A DNA stretch of 64,000 bases from Mesorhizobium sp. B4-1-4 (GTDB lineage Bacteria; Pseudomonadota; Alphaproteobacteria; Rhizobiales; Rhizobiaceae), in NCBI RefSeq assembly GCF_006439395.2, contig NZ_CP083950.1:1116001-1180000 (forward strand). The letters run 5' to 3'. Made by a program: the position numbers and the translations under genes. Of the stretch, positions 9,094 to 18,779 are shown in pieces (the stretch's first letter is position 1; each line of letters starts with the position of its first letter). The notes under the pieces are model-generated. The model was not told the origin of the DNA and did no database searches. It saw only the letters and a program-made list of their open reading frames with translations.

Positions 9094-10449
9094 TTAGCCG
9101 CCTGCCAGCGGCAGCCGCACCTCGACCATCAGGCCGCCGGCCGCGCCATCCGCAAGGGTGACGCGGCCGCCGGCATTCTCGACCACCTCGCGCACGATGG
9201 CGAGGCCCAGCCCACTGCCTTCCTCGGTCGACCCGGCGATGCGGTAGAAGCGCTCGAACACATGGTCGCGTTCGTCGGCGGGTATGCCTGGCCCGTTGTC
9301 GCTGACCGTCAGCACGGCCTCGCCATCGGCGAGGAGCTTGACGGTGACGGTGCCGCCCGCCGGTGTGTAGCGCAGCGCATTGTCGACGAGGTTGACGATC
9401 ATCTCGCGCAGCATGGTGCCGTCGCCGATGACCGGCACGGCGCCAGTTTCGTCGAGACCCAGATCAATGTTGCGATCGATGGCCCTTGGCGCGTGCGTTT
9501 CCAGCACTTGGCGCGCGGCTTCGGTCAGGTCGATGCGGTCGGCGCGTGGCCGCCGGCTGCCCGGCTCGGCGCGCGACAGGGTCAAGAGCTGTTCGGCCAG
9601 CCGCGCCAGCCGGCCGGCACTTGCCTGCAGGGCGACAAGCGCTTCCCGGCGCGCATCGACGGCGTTTTCGCGCAGCGCGTAGCTCGCCTGCGTCGACAAC
9701 AGCGCCAGCGGCGTGCGCAACTGGTGCGCGGCATTGGCGATGAAGCGGCGTTGCGCCGCCATCTGTGCCCGCACCCGCTCCATATAGGCGTTGAGAGCTT
9801 CGACCAGCGGCCGGATCTCGTTCTGCGCGCCGGCAACTTCGATCGGGTCGAGCTCGCTGCGTTTCGACGAACGCACGGCGTCGCGCAGCCTGATCAGCGG
9901 CGCCAGTCCGCGCCGCAGGCCGAGCAGCACGAAGACGCCGGCAATCGCCACCAGCGCCAGTTGCTGGGCGAAGGCACTGAACCAGAGATGCCGCACCATC
10001 GCGTCATGGCCGGCAAGCGTGACGCCGACGGAGACCGTTATCGGCGAATCGGCACCGGCGCCGACCACCGCATGCGTGAATGTAAGCAGCCGCAGCGCCT
10101 GGCCGCGGTAGGTAGCTTCCATGCTGGGGTGTCCCGGCGCCTGGGGCAGCCCGGGATAGCCTGTCAGCAGCCGTCCGCCCGCGGTCTCGACACGGTAGTA
10201 GACCCTGTCGCGGTCGCCAGTGTCGAACATTTCAAGCGCTGCCGGCGGCACCGTGGCGTTGAGTACCCCGTCGGTCATGGCCACCTGCTCGGCGATCATC
10301 CGTGCCGACCCGACCAACATCCGATCCGTGATCAGATCGGCGGTCGCCTGGGCGCTGCGGTGACTGGTCCACAGATTGACGGTGGCAAGCCCGGCGAGCG
10401 GCAGCACCACCCAGGCCAGAAGCTGCAGGCGAAGACTGTTAATCCTCAT
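9094..10449 (-). CDS. Sensor histidine kinase (TctE/QseC-like)
   Basis: This 451-residue two-pass membrane kinase has an N-terminal membrane helix (LLAWVVLPLAGLATV), a periplasmic sensor, a second helix near residue 165, a HAMP-like stretch, a dimerisation box with the phospho-His (NAAHQLRTPLALL) and an ATPase domain (NLVDNALRYTP, DNGPGIP, GSGLGLAIV). It should phosphorylate the regulator encoded just upstream. The layout resembles the tricarboxylate-sensing TctE group. ATGs at 10449 and 10464 and a TTG at 10473 are all possible starts; none has a strong ribosome site. Confidence 0.9.
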   Translation of the reverse strand: MRINSLRLQLLAWVVLPLAGLATVNLWTSHRSAQATADLITDRMLVGSARMIAEQVAMTDGVLNATVPPAALEMFDTGDRDRVYYRVETAGGRLLTGYPGLPQAPGHPSMEATYRGQALRLLTFTHAVVGAGADSPITVSVGVTLAGHDAMVRHLWFSAFAQQLALVAIAGVFVLLGLRRGLAPLIRLRDAVRSSKRSELDPIEVAGAQNEIRPLVEALNAYMERVRAQMAAQRRFIANAAHQLRTPLALLSTQASYALRENAVDARREALVALQASAGRLARLAEQLLTLSRAEPGSRRPRADRIDLTEAARQVLETHAPRAIDRNIDLGLDETGAVPVIGDGTMLREMIVNLVDNALRYTPAGGTVTVKLLADGEAVLTVSDNGPGIPADERDHVFERFYRIAGSTEEGSGLGLAIVREVVENAGGRVTLADGAAGGLMVEVRLPLAGG

Positions 10450-10485
10450 GGCACCAATCGTCATGACGCCCAATCTTCATTGCGC

Positions 10486-11154
10486 TTAATCCTCATGGCG
10501 CAAAAGATAGCCGAGGCCGCGCAAGGTGGCGATCTGGACCCGCGACCCTTCGAGCTTCTTGCGCACACGGTGCACATAGATCTCGATGGCGCTGGGGTCG
10601 GCGTCGGTCTCGAAATCATAGATCGCCGCCGACAGGGCGGCCTTGCTCACGGTTCGCCCGGCCTTGACCATCAATTGTTCAAGCACCGCGTGTTCGCGCG
10701 GCGTCAGTGACAGTGTCTCGCCAGCGAGCGAAAACAGCCTCGTGTTGGTGTCGAAGACGAGATCGCCACAGGCAACGACAGGCGCGGTCCGGTCGTTGGC
10801 GCGCCGCAACTGCACGCGGATGCGCGCTTCGAGTTCCTCGATCTGGAAGGGTTTGGCCAGATAGTCGTCGGCGCCTTCGTTGAGACCCTTGACCCGTCCG
10901 TCGAGGCTGGCGTTGGCGGTCAGCACGATCACCGGCACCCGGTTGCCGCGTGCCCGCAGCATGCGCAGCACCTCCAGCCCGCTCATGCGCGGCAGCGCAA
11001 GGTCGAGGATGACCAGCGCATGGTCGCCGGCCACAAGCGCATGCTCGACATCCTCGCCGTCATGGACGATGTCGACCACATAGTTTGCCTGACGCAAGGT
11101 CTTGCCCAGCCAATCCGCCAGTTCGCGATTGTCCTCGACAAGCAGCAGCCGCAT
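10486..11154 (-). CDS. Response regulator, OmpR/PhoB family (TctD/QseB-like)
   Basis: This 222-residue protein begins MRLLLVEDNRELADWL. Its receiver domain has the acidic pair ED near 7-8, the phospho-Asp in VILDLALPRMSG near residue 51 and the conserved Lys in YLAKPFQ. A C-terminal winged helix follows (LTPREHAVLEQLM, IYVHRVRKKL). It is transcribed first, with the cognate kinase next. The neighbouring ABC importer converges on the pair and may or may not be its target. Confidence 0.92.
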   Translation of the reverse strand: MRLLLVEDNRELADWLGKTLRQANYVVDIVHDGEDVEHALVAGDHALVILDLALPRMSGLEVLRMLRARGNRVPVIVLTANASLDGRVKGLNEGADDYLAKPFQIEELEARIRVQLRRANDRTAPVVACGDLVFDTNTRLFSLAGETLSLTPREHAVLEQLMVKAGRTVSKAALSAAIYDFETDADPSAIEIYVHRVRKKLEGSRVQIATLRGLGYLLRHED

Positions 11155-11495
11155 TTCTCTAACTCTGTCCCGGGCAGCACTTCATGCTGAATTCCGTCCT
11201 CTTCTTTGACCGGCACAGCCGGATCGCGTCCCATTGATGGGCGTCCGCAAGCGATAATATCGATCCCGTCGCAAGGCAAATGCGGGAGATCGAAGAACCG
11301 TGTGGTGGGCTTGGCCCGCCGCTCTTGCTTCTGCGCAAGAGGGCAGTCCCGGCCGGTATCGTCTTGAGCGCCGGTCTTCGCGCTCGGCACCAAAAAGCTT
11401 CCACTTCGAGGAATAAAACCGGACGGCCTCGGGTCTTGTCCTCAGCGGAACCGTCCTCCCAAGACGCCGCCTAACGAATGAAACAGGAGATTGAA
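11155..11495. other. Intergenic region, divergent promoters
   Basis: These 341 bp separate the minus-strand two-component operon from the plus-strand DUF680 gene, so both promoters should lie here. I see no convincing gene. GGAAC at 11449-11453 is not followed by CGTT at the right distance and is not called as an EcfG promoter. Confidence 0.5.
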
Positions 11496-11738
11496 ATGAA
11501 CAAGATCGCTCTGGCTATCGCCGCCATCCTCGTTGCTGCCGGCGCCGCCTTTGCCGGCAGTGACCATTATGGTTCGGACACTGCCAACCAGCCGCTTGCT
11601 GCGGTAGCCGGCGTCGATCATGCCGTCACCGGCGCGGTCAAGACTGCGGACATGGCCGGGCACAAGGCAGCAGCCGATACCAAGATGAAGACCACCACCG
11701 ACTGGCCGGAACCGGGCCAGGGCATCTGGGGGAACTGA
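11496..11738 (+). CDS. DUF680 secreted small protein
   Basis: This 80-residue protein begins with a signal peptide (MNKIALAIAAILVAAGAAFA) followed by GSDHYGSD, the hallmark of the DUF680 proteins found in many copies in Mesorhizobium. The mature form is short, polar and probably periplasmic. The start at 11496 is preceded by AGGAGA; an ATG 18 bp earlier would spoil the signal peptide. The function of DUF680 is unknown to me. Confidence 0.8.
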   Translation: MNKIALAIAAILVAAGAAFAGSDHYGSDTANQPLAAVAGVDHAVTGAVKTADMAGHKAAADTKMKTTTDWPEPGQGIWGN

Positions 11739-11773
11739 CGTCTTGAGACGGTGTGCAGCAGGCTTGACGGAGT

Positions 11774-12289
11774 CTAGCTCAGATCCTTCGGGCGCAGGCA
11801 ATGTGTCAACCGCGCCGACGACAGGCCAGACCAGTCGCCCTCGAAGACGAAGCGCGCAAGCGCCGCTGTCGGGAACTTTTCCTCCAGCCTCTTGCGCGCC
11901 TTGATCTCCGACGTTGGCGCGGCAAGCTGTTTCGCCAGGTTCTCCAGGCCTGGATTGTGGCCAACCACCACCAGACAACCGCTCGACGGGTCGGCTTGAC
12001 GAATCTGGCCCAGAATATCGGCTGCTGAAGCTTCGTAGAGCGCTTCGGCGAACGCCACCCGCGGGTGCACGGGCAACTCTGCCGCCACCAGCCGCCAGGT
12101 GTCGCGGGTGCGCAGCGCCGGCGATACCAGCGCCAATTGCGGCAGCCAGTCGCGCGCCGCAAGCTCGCGGCCCATCAATCGGGCGGCCTTCAACCCGCGA
12201 TCGGCCACGGGCCGGTCGAAATCATCGAGATCAGGGTCGTCCCAGCTCGATTTGGCATGGCGAAGCAAGAGAAGTTGTTTCATCGGCAT
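11774..12289 (-). CDS. Histidine phosphatase family protein (SixA-like)
   Basis: This 171-residue protein carries the RHG-type catalytic motif near the N-terminus (LLLLRHAKSSW), then FDRPVADRGLKAA and a late LVVVGHNPGLENL with the second catalytic His. SixA-type enzymes remove phosphate from phosphohistidine; small-molecule substrates are also possible. An ATG 6 bp further in is an alternative start. The start lies 3 bp after the stop of the upstream gene, suggesting a shared transcript. Confidence 0.87.
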   Translation of the reverse strand: MPMKQLLLLRHAKSSWDDPDLDDFDRPVADRGLKAARLMGRELAARDWLPQLALVSPALRTRDTWRLVAAELPVHPRVAFAEALYEASAADILGQIRQADPSSGCLVVVGHNPGLENLAKQLAAPTSEIKARKRLEEKFPTAALARFVFEGDWSGLSSARLTHCLRPKDLS

Positions 12290-12292
12290 TTG

Positions 12293-12604
12293 TCAGGACC
12301 AGGGAATCGAGGCATTGAAATCCTTGCCATGTCCGCCACCGTACTTCGCGCCTGTGGCAGCATCAAAGGCGGCTGTCAGGACGCCGAAGACAAACAGGCC
12401 CACACGTTGCTCGTCCCGATCCCACCTGACGGCGACATCTGCCTCGGTGATCGCCCACGCGCCTGAGCGAATGTGAATCACGCCAATGATCGGTCCAACC
12501 GCCTGGCCCTCGATTTCGCTCAGATAAAAATAGGCCGTAGCGTTTTGTGGTCCATCGGCCTCATCGTACTCGAAGACACCGGCGAGGTCGCCTTTTCTTC
12601 GCAT
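12293..12604 (-). CDS. Hypothetical protein
   Basis: This 103-residue frame begins MRRKGDLAGVFEYDEADGP, continues with AYFYLSEIEGQAVGPIIGVIHI and ends close to the phosphatase gene. The look is that of a small immunity-like or beta-rich protein, but I recognise no family. The frame is open to 12667, so an upstream start overlapping parE is possible. It follows the toxin-antitoxin pair and may be co-transcribed with it. Confidence 0.5.
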   Translation of the reverse strand: MRRKGDLAGVFEYDEADGPQNATAYFYLSEIEGQAVGPIIGVIHIRSGAWAITEADVAVRWDRDEQRVGLFVFGVLTAAFDAATGAKYGGGHGKDFNASIPWS

Positions 12605-12635
12605 TGAACTGTCGAAGATGTCCAAGACTTCGATC

Positions 12636-12929
12636 CTAAAACAGCGTCGACACATCACGCGCGCCATGCACGATGCGCACGATCTCGATCCGTCTTCCGG
12701 CCAGGCGATAGAGAGTTAGATAGTTGCCTATGGTCAGCGCTCTGGCGTCAGCGGCGATGTCGGGTCTGCGCGGTCCTGATTCGGGAAAGTCAGCAAGGTG
12801 CAGGATGCGCTCGGCGATGGCATCTAGAAAATGGTCGGCGGCACGTGGGCTGTCCCCGGCGATGGCAAGCCAGATATCGACAAGATCATTTTCCGCCGCT
12901 GGGCTGCGAATGATCTGTATGCTTCCCAT
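12636..12929 (-). CDS. RelE/ParE-type toxin
   Basis: This 97-residue protein has a ParE-like pattern: IIRSPAAENDLVDIWLAIA, then HFLDAIAERILHLADFPESG and RIVHGARDVSTLF at the end. ParE toxins inhibit DNA gyrase and RelE relatives cut mRNA; the ParD-type partner makes the ParE reading more likely. It starts 3 bp after the antitoxin stop, the standard antitoxin-first operon order. Confidence 0.85.
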   Translation of the reverse strand: MGSIQIIRSPAAENDLVDIWLAIAGDSPRAADHFLDAIAERILHLADFPESGPRRPDIAADARALTIGNYLTLYRLAGRRIEIVRIVHGARDVSTLF

Positions 12930-12932
12930 GGC

Positions 12933-13208
12933 CTATTTCTTGGAAGCGTCGATGAGCCGGCTGCGGGCTTTTCGCTTGATGTCCTCGATGTCGAAATCAG
13001 CAAACGGGCCGCTCTCCAGCCCCTCCGCCCAAGCCTTGCGCAATCGCTCAACTTCGGCTTCGCGGAGCGGCTGACGCAAGCGCCACTCGCGCAGCGCCTC
13101 GCGGATCACTTCACTTGCCGATCCATAGCGTCCGCTGCCGACGGCGTCCTTGACCATCTCCAGGAGTTCCGGGGAAAGCGCCACGCTCACTTTTTCGACT
13201 GTCGTCAT
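12933..13208 (-). CDS. ParD-type antitoxin (ribbon-helix-helix)
   Basis: The 91-residue antitoxin has an N-terminal ribbon-helix-helix (EKVSVALSPELLEMVKDAV, SASEVIREALREW) and a charged C-terminal tail that should wrap the toxin. The ATG at 13208 is chosen for the AAGGAGA upstream and because the ribbon strand starts right after it. Such proteins repress their own promoter. A run containing AGCAATATTTGCT at 13226-13238 is a small palindrome where an operator would lie. Confidence 0.85.
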   Translation of the reverse strand: MTTVEKVSVALSPELLEMVKDAVGSGRYGSASEVIREALREWRLRQPLREAEVERLRKAWAEGLESGPFADFDIEDIKRKARSRLIDASKK

Positions 13209-13225
13209 CGAACTGTCTCCTTGGT

Positions 13226-13238
13226 CAGAAGGTAGCAA
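13226..13238. promoter_or_regulatory. Possible ParD operator palindrome
   Basis: AGCAATATTTGCT is a near-perfect inverted repeat (AGCAA / TTGCT) upstream of the ParD-type gene. Its position fits autoregulation by the ribbon-helix-helix antitoxin; this is inference from position and symmetry. Confidence 0.35.
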
Positions 13239-13259
13239 TATTTGCTACCAGCCTCAAGG

Positions 13260-13973
13260 TCAGGGCGTAATCCGTGCCAGATGCTCAAGGTCGGCTTCCT
13301 CGCGCAGCGGGTCGGGTGCCATCACCACCGAAGTGCCGTTGTCGGCATCGTCGGCAAAATGGGCAAGCACGGTTCGGCCGGCCTCCATGCGCGCCTTTCC
13401 CTCGGCGACCAATCCCAGGGCCAGAGGATAGAGCCTGTGCTCGGCTTTCAGCACCCGGGCAGCCAGCATATCCGCATTGTCGCCGACCATCACCGGCACG
13501 GCAGCCTGGGCGATGATCGGGCCGTCGTCCATTTCGGCTGTGACGAAATGGACGGTGCAGCCGTGGATGCGAAGGCCGGCTGCGAGCGCCCTTGCATGGG
13601 TGTCGAGGCCCTTGAACGCGGGCAGCAGGGCGGGGTGGATATTGATCATGCGGCCCTGCCATTTCTCGACAAAGCCGGTGGTGAGCATACGCATATAGCC
13701 GGCCAGCGCCACGATCTCGGCATTGAATGCCTTGAGTGCCGCGTCGATCGCGGCATCATGCGCCTGCTTGCTGCCATGGTCGGCACGGGAAATGACCTGC
13801 GTGGCGATGCCGCGGGCCTTGGCGATGGCGAGCCCAGCGGCATCCGCCTTGTCGGAAATGACGCCGACGATCTCGGCCGGGAAGGCCAGGTCACTCGCCG
13901 CCGCGATCAGCGCCGTCATGTTGGAGCCACGTCCCGATATCAGAACGACGGTGCGTTTCCTCCGCGTGCTCAT
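13260..13973 (-). CDS. purN: Phosphoribosylglycinamide formyltransferase
   Basis: This 237-residue cytosolic GAR transformylase carries out the third step of purine synthesis using 10-formyl-THF. It shows the N-terminal [15 protein letters not shown], the active-site stretch [13 protein letters not shown] with the catalytic Asn-His pair, and [19 protein letters not shown] with the catalytic Asp. The start at 13973 overlaps the purM stop by 4 bp (ATGA), indicating coupling. It is somewhat longer than the E. coli enzyme at the C-terminus, as is usual in rhizobia. Confidence 0.95.
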   Translation of the reverse strand: MSTRRKRTVVLISGRGSNMTALIAAASDLAFPAEIVGVISDKADAAGLAIAKARGIATQVISRADHGSKQAHDAAIDAALKAFNAEIVALAGYMRMLTTGFVEKWQGRMINIHPALLPAFKGLDTHARALAAGLRIHGCTVHFVTAEMDDGPIIAQAAVPVMVGDNADMLAARVLKAEHRLYPLALGLVAEGKARMEAGRTVLAHFADDADNGTSVVMAPDPLREEADLEHLARITP

Positions 13974-15079
13974 AGGCCGATCGAGCCCCGATAGATCACT
14001 CCGGCGTCGCGGCGCGGCACGATGCGGCCGATCGGCGTCACCGTCTCGCCGGCTTCCTGCAACACCGCGGCGACCTGCGCCGCCTGGCCGGACGCCACCG
14101 CCAGGATCATGCCGATGCCGCAATTGAAGGTACGCATCATCTCCTCCGGCGCCACGCCGCCGGTCTTGGCCAGCCAGGAGAAGACCGGAGGCACGTCGAT
14201 CGCCTCGAGATCGAGCTCGGCCGAGAAATCCTTGGGCAGCACGCGTGGAATGTTTTCCGGGAAGCCGCCGCCGGTGATGTGCGCCAGCGCCTTGATGCCG
14301 TGCGTGTTGCGGATCGCCTTCAGGATTGACTTGACGTAGATACGCGTCGGTTCGAGCAGCGCCTCGGCCAGTGTGGCCTCGTCGTTGAACGGCGCCGGAT
14401 CGCCCCAGGCAAGGCCGCTGGCGGCAACGATGCGGCGCACCAGGGAAAAGCCGTTGGAGTGCAGGCCGGAGGAGGCGAGGCCCAAAAGCACGTCGCCCTC
14501 GACGATGTCGTCGGTGGGCAAAAGCTGGCCGCGTTCAGCCGCACCCACGGCAAAGCCGGCAAGGTCATAATCCTTGCCATGATACATGCCGGGCATTTCC
14601 GCGGTCTCGCCGCCGATCAGCGCGCAGCCGGCCTGCCGGCATCCTTGGGCGATGCCGCCGACGATCGCTGCGCCCTGGTCGGGATCGAGCTTGCCGGTGG
14701 CGAAATAATCGAGGAAGAACAGCGGCTCCGCGCCCTGCACGACGATGTCGTTGACGCACATGGCGACGAGATCGATGCCGATCGTGTCGTGCTTGCCGGC
14801 ATCGATGGCGATCTTGAGCTTGGTGCCTACGCCGTCATTGGCGGCCACCAGAACCGGATCGGTGAAACCGGCAGCCTTGAGGTCGAACAGGCCGCCGAAA
14901 CCGCCGATCTCGCCGTCCGCGCCCGGCCGGCGCGTGGCGCGCACCAGCGGCTTGATCTTCTCGACCATCAGATTGCCGGCATCGATGTCGACGCCGGCCT
15001 CGGCGTAGGTGAGCCCGTTCCTGCGCTTGCCCGTTTTTTGCTGGCCCGTTTTGTGCTGGCCAGTTTCGCGCTTGCTCAT
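13970..15079 (-). CDS. purM: Phosphoribosylformylglycinamidine cyclo-ligase
   Basis: This 369-residue AIR synthetase catalyses step 5 of purine synthesis. Diagnostic stretches are [56 protein letters not shown] and [14 protein letters not shown]. The start at 15079 has AGGA 8 bp upstream. Between Met1 and the conserved domain lies an unusual repeated stretch ([15 protein letters not shown]) absent from typical PurM. It precedes and overlaps purN. Confidence 0.95.
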   Translation of the reverse strand: MSKRETGQHKTGQQKTGKRRNGLTYAEAGVDIDAGNLMVEKIKPLVRATRRPGADGEIGGFGGLFDLKAAGFTDPVLVAANDGVGTKLKIAIDAGKHDTIGIDLVAMCVNDIVVQGAEPLFFLDYFATGKLDPDQGAAIVGGIAQGCRQAGCALIGGETAEMPGMYHGKDYDLAGFAVGAAERGQLLPTDDIVEGDVLLGLASSGLHSNGFSLVRRIVAASGLAWGDPAPFNDEATLAEALLEPTRIYVKSILKAIRNTHGIKALAHITGGGFPENIPRVLPKDFSAELDLEAIDVPPVFSWLAKTGGVAPEEMMRTFNCGIGMILAVASGQAAQVAAVLQEAGETVTPIGRIVPRRDAGVIYRGSIGL

Positions 15080-15286
15080 CGCAATTTTCCTGCTCGTTTG
15101 CGGGCTCTTCGCATGAACGGTTTCTGTCCGCAAGGATAAGGGCGGAAGCGGGCGCCATTTGGCCCGACAAAAGCGTGGATAGCCGGGGCATCGCACGCGG
15201 CGTTTGCGGCTAGCCAATCTGCTTCTTGCTTGCCTCGGCTCTCCATCTGCCTCATCTATCTCAAGGCAAAAATACGGCGGGACAAT

Positions 15287-15818
<532 letters not shown>

Positions 15819-15847
<29 letters not shown>

Positions 15848-17021
15848 GAAAGAAGCGGCAGTGATCGAAGCTGCGGCTGCCGATCTTGCCGCGTCCTCCG
15901 CGTTCCGCCGGCAGATCTTCTTCTGGCTCGCCGGCGCGGCGATCCTGGCGCTTTTCCTCTATGTCTTCAGCGCCATCCTGCTGCCTTTCGTCGCCGGCAT
16001 GGTGCTCGCCTATTTCCTCGATCCCGTCGCCGACCGGCTGCAGCGGCTCGGCCTGTCGCGCTTCATGGCGACGGTGGTCATCCTCATCACCTTCCTCATC
16101 GTACTGGTGCTGGCTTTCGTCATCCTCATTCCGGTTCTGGCCACCCAGATGGCCGATTTCGCCGGCAAGCTGCCGGAGTATCTGACCCGGCTGCAGAGCC
16201 TGATCACATCCTTCGATCCGAAGTGGCTGGAACAGAAATTCGGCGTCAACGCCAATGGTTTGCGCGACGGGCTGAACTCCTTGCTGACCTCGGGCTTCGG
16301 CCTGCTCACCACGGTCTTCACTTCGATCTGGAGTTCCGGCGTGGCGCTGGTTTCGGTGGTCAGCCTGTTCGTGGTGACGCCGGTCGTCGCCTTCTACATG
16401 CTGCTCGACTGGGATCGCATGGTGGCGGTCATCGACAGCTGGGTGCCGCGCGACAATGTCGCGACCGTGCGCGCCATCGCGCGCGACGTCAACACCGCGA
16501 CCGCCGGCTTCGTCCGCGGCCAGGGTACGCTCTGCCTTGTCCTGGGCGCCATGTATGCCACCGGCCTGACGCTGACCGGCCTGAATTTCGGCATTCTCAT
16601 CGGTTTGTTCGCCGGACTGATCTCTTTCATCCCTTATGTCGGCTCTCTGACCGGACTGGTGCTGGCCGTTGGCGTCGCTTTCGTGCAGTTCTGGCCGGAT
16701 TGGACCATGATCGTCGCGGTGGCGGTGGTCTTCTTCATCGGCCAGTTCATCGAAGGCAACATCCTGCAGCCCAGGCTGGTCGGCAAAAGTGTCGGCCTGC
16801 ACCCGGTGTGGCTGATGTTCGCGCTGTTTGCCTTCGGTGCGCTGTTCGGCTTCGTCGGCTTGCTGATTGCGGTGCCGGCATCCGCCGCCGTCGCCGTGCT
16901 GGTGCGCTTTGCCATAGCCCGCTATCTCGAATCGCCGCTCTACAAGGGCCATTCGACACAGCCTTTGCCGCCGCTGCCGGCCGATCGCGGCGGGGGCCAC
17001 CGCACGCAGTCGCGTGGCTGA
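15819..17021 (+). CDS. AI-2E family transporter (PerM/UPF0118)
   Basis: This 400-residue inner-membrane protein has about eight hydrophobic segments and the family pattern ([70 protein letters not shown]). Relatives export autoinducer-2 or act as Na+/H+ antiporters; the substrate is not predictable here. It overlaps the lipid synthase upstream and hdaA downstream (8 bp), so the three form one transcription unit. Confidence 0.88.
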
Positions 17022-17727
17022 AGTGACCGCCCAGCGAACCGATCCGCCGCGCCAACTGCCGCTCGATCTCGGCCATGGCACCGGCTATTCCCGGGACGAA
17101 CTCGTTGTCTCCGGCACCAACCACCAGGCGGCGGCGCTGGTCGACCGTTGGCCGGACTGGCCGTCGCCGGTGGTGGTGCTGGCCGGTCCCGCCGGTTCCG
17201 GCAAGACGCATCTTTCCTCAATCTGGCGTGCGCATGCCAACGCGCTGGCTGTGGATGCCAGGCGCATTGGTGACAGCATCGCCAATCTCGGCGCTCGCCC
17301 TGCGCTGATCGACGATGTCGATGCAGGGGCAATCGACGAACAAGGCCTGTTCCATCTTATCAATGCGGTGCGTGGCGCCGGCTCGACGCTGTTGTTGACG
17401 GCGCGCCGCTTTCCCCTGGCCTGGGGTGTTTCGCTGCCGGACCTTGCGTCACGGCTGAAGGCGGCGGCGACGGTCGAGATCCATGAGCCTGATGATCTCC
17501 TGCTCGCCGGCGTCATCACCAAGCTGTTCGCCGACCGCCAGGTCGAGGTCGAACCGCATGTGGTGCAGTATCTGGTGCGGCGCATCGAACGCTCGCTGGC
17601 GACAGCAATGCGCCTGGTGGAGCGGCTCGACCGCACCGCGCTCGAGCGCAAGATGCCGATCACCAGAGCGTTGGCGGCCGAAACGGTCAGCGCCATGGAT
17701 GAGGGGCAGGGCGAGTTCGAGATCTAG
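17014..17727 (+). CDS. hdaA: DnaA-related regulatory ATPase HdaA
   Basis: This 237-residue protein resembles the AAA+ core of DnaA without its DNA-binding domain. It starts with a clamp-binding-like PRQLPLDLG, has Walker A GPAGSGKTHL, a Walker B-like ALIDDVDA and the DnaA-like LASRLKAAATVEI. Hda/HdaA works with the sliding clamp to stimulate ATP hydrolysis by DnaA and prevent re-initiation. Translation starts at a GTG overlapping the permease gene. Confidence 0.85.
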   Translation: MAEVTAQRTDPPRQLPLDLGHGTGYSRDELVVSGTNHQAAALVDRWPDWPSPVVVLAGPAGSGKTHLSSIWRAHANALAVDARRIGDSIANLGARPALIDDVDAGAIDEQGLFHLINAVRGAGSTLLLTARRFPLAWGVSLPDLASRLKAAATVEIHEPDDLLLAGVITKLFADRQVEVEPHVVQYLVRRIERSLATAMRLVERLDRTALERKMPITRALAAETVSAMDEGQGEFEI

Positions 17728-17789
17728 AGCAGTTCCAGGAAAGGTGTGAAACGGTTCTGTCCGGAATTGCGTCAAAACAAGAGTTAGGC
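17725..17789. repeat. Probable dispersed rhizobial intergenic repeat (degenerate copy)
   Basis: The stretch reading AGCAGTTCCAGGAAAGGTGT, then GAAACGG, then GTCCGGAATTGCGTCAAAAC resembles a short repeat I remember seeing many times between genes in Mesorhizobium genomes. Only one copy is in this window, so the repeat status cannot be shown from the sequence given. It begins at the hdaA stop. Confidence 0.35.
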
Positions 17790-18028
17790 CGGCCTCGATA
17801 TTCATCCGGCCTGCAAATGGCGGTTCGTTGTCCCCAACTGCCGTCCCATTTCGGGAAACAGCAACTGGCATCCATCTTGCAACGCAAGCTTGCCGGCTGA
17901 TCCCGGTCCTGATTGCGCTCCAAATCAGGTGCGGGCTCGCCGGGCACGAGGCGGTTGGGGTTCTCGCCCGGCGAGCTTGCTTTCAAATGCATTGGGGCGA
18001 TTGCCGATGCTCAGACGGCGGAACGTGC
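17790..18028. other. Intergenic region between convergent genes, with a long stem-loop
   Basis: No gene is supported here. The main feature is an inverted repeat: GCTCGCCGGGC at 17935-17945 pairs with GCCCGGCGAGC at 17966-17976 around a 20-nt loop. It lies between the convergent hdaA and cupin genes and could separate their transcripts, although it lacks a T-run. Confidence 0.5.
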
Positions 18029-18454
18029 TCAACCGCGGCGGTAGCCGGCAAGTTGGGCGTCGTCGACGTCAGGCAAATTGATCACGATGTTCTCAGGGGT
18101 CCCGCAGGCCAGCCACCACAGTTCTTCCGTCGTGCTCATATTGGCCTCGAGATGCGGAAGGAACGGCGGCACGAACATGAAATCGCCCGCCGATAACTCG
18201 ACGAATTCCTGATAGTTCTCGCCGAAATAGATACGGGCATTGCCCGACAGCAGGTATGCGCCGGTTTCAGCTTCGCCATGGTGGTGTGGCAGCGAACGGA
18301 AGCCAGGCGCGTTGCTGGCCTTGCCGAACCACAGTCTTGTCGCCGAGGTGTGTTGCGGCCCGACACCGGTCACCAGCGCCATGCCCCCGGACTGGCTGGT
18401 CTTGTTGCTCTCTTGGCCCTTCCGGGTAATCACTGGCCTGTTGTTTGCCGCCAT
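18029..18454 (-). CDS. Cupin-domain protein
   Basis: The 141-residue protein has the two cupin motifs: HHHGEAETGAYLLSGNARIY (metal-binding His cluster and Glu) and FMFVPPFLPHLEANM with the second His. It is probably a small cytosolic metal-binding beta-barrel; isomerase, dioxygenase and sensor functions are all possible. The start at 18454 follows a G-rich stretch; upstream in-frame residues to 18547 look non-coding. It ends just before the tRNA-Pro transcription direction resumes. Confidence 0.8.
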   Translation of the reverse strand: MAANNRPVITRKGQESNKTSQSGGMALVTGVGPQHTSATRLWFGKASNAPGFRSLPHHHGEAETGAYLLSGNARIYFGENYQEFVELSAGDFMFVPPFLPHLEANMSTTEELWWLACGTPENIVINLPDVDDAQLAGYRRG

Positions 18455-18580
18455 TTCGAAGCCCCCATTGCCGTCTTCAGACTTGCACCAGAAAACTGTC
18501 GCGGCAAGCCCACGACCGGAAGCGGCGCAAGGTGGCCAGACGGTCACGCCGAGGCTATCGATACTGCGTTTCGAGAAGGA

Positions 18581-18661
<81 letters not shown>

Positions 18662-18667
18662 TTGCGG

Positions 18668-18696
18668 GCTATAGGGTTTCGGGCTTTCCGTGGCAA
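18668..18696 (-). promoter_or_regulatory. Element-borne replacement promoter for tRNA-Pro
   Basis: On the minus strand TTGCCA (18691-18696) is followed after exactly 17 bp by TATAGC (18668-18673), 6 bp before the att repeat and 10 bp before the tRNA 5' end. The same geometry exists at the displaced native site (28133-28161). This supports a promoter brought in by the element to keep the tRNA expressed. Confidence 0.65.
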
Positions 18697-18730
18697 CCCC
18701 TGAAAACACAAAAACGGAACGAACGGCATA

Positions 18731-18773
18731 CAAGTCCCACGAATGGCGCCAAAAGTCCCACCAAAAGTGCCAC
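18731..18773 (+). repeat. Arm-type integrase-binding sites, integrase end
   Basis: Three copies of AAAGTNCCAC-like decamers: CAAGTCCCAC (18731-18740), AAAGTCCCAC (18752-18761) and AAAGTGCCAC (18764-18773). The last two are spaced 12 bp, as is the pair at the other end of the element. They lie between att and int, where arm sites are expected. Confidence 0.6.
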
Positions 18774-18779
18774 GGATGT

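Noticed and set aside
11449..11480. Sigma-EcfG promoter before the DUF680 gene
   Set aside because: GGAAC is present but no CGTT lies 15-17 bp downstream.
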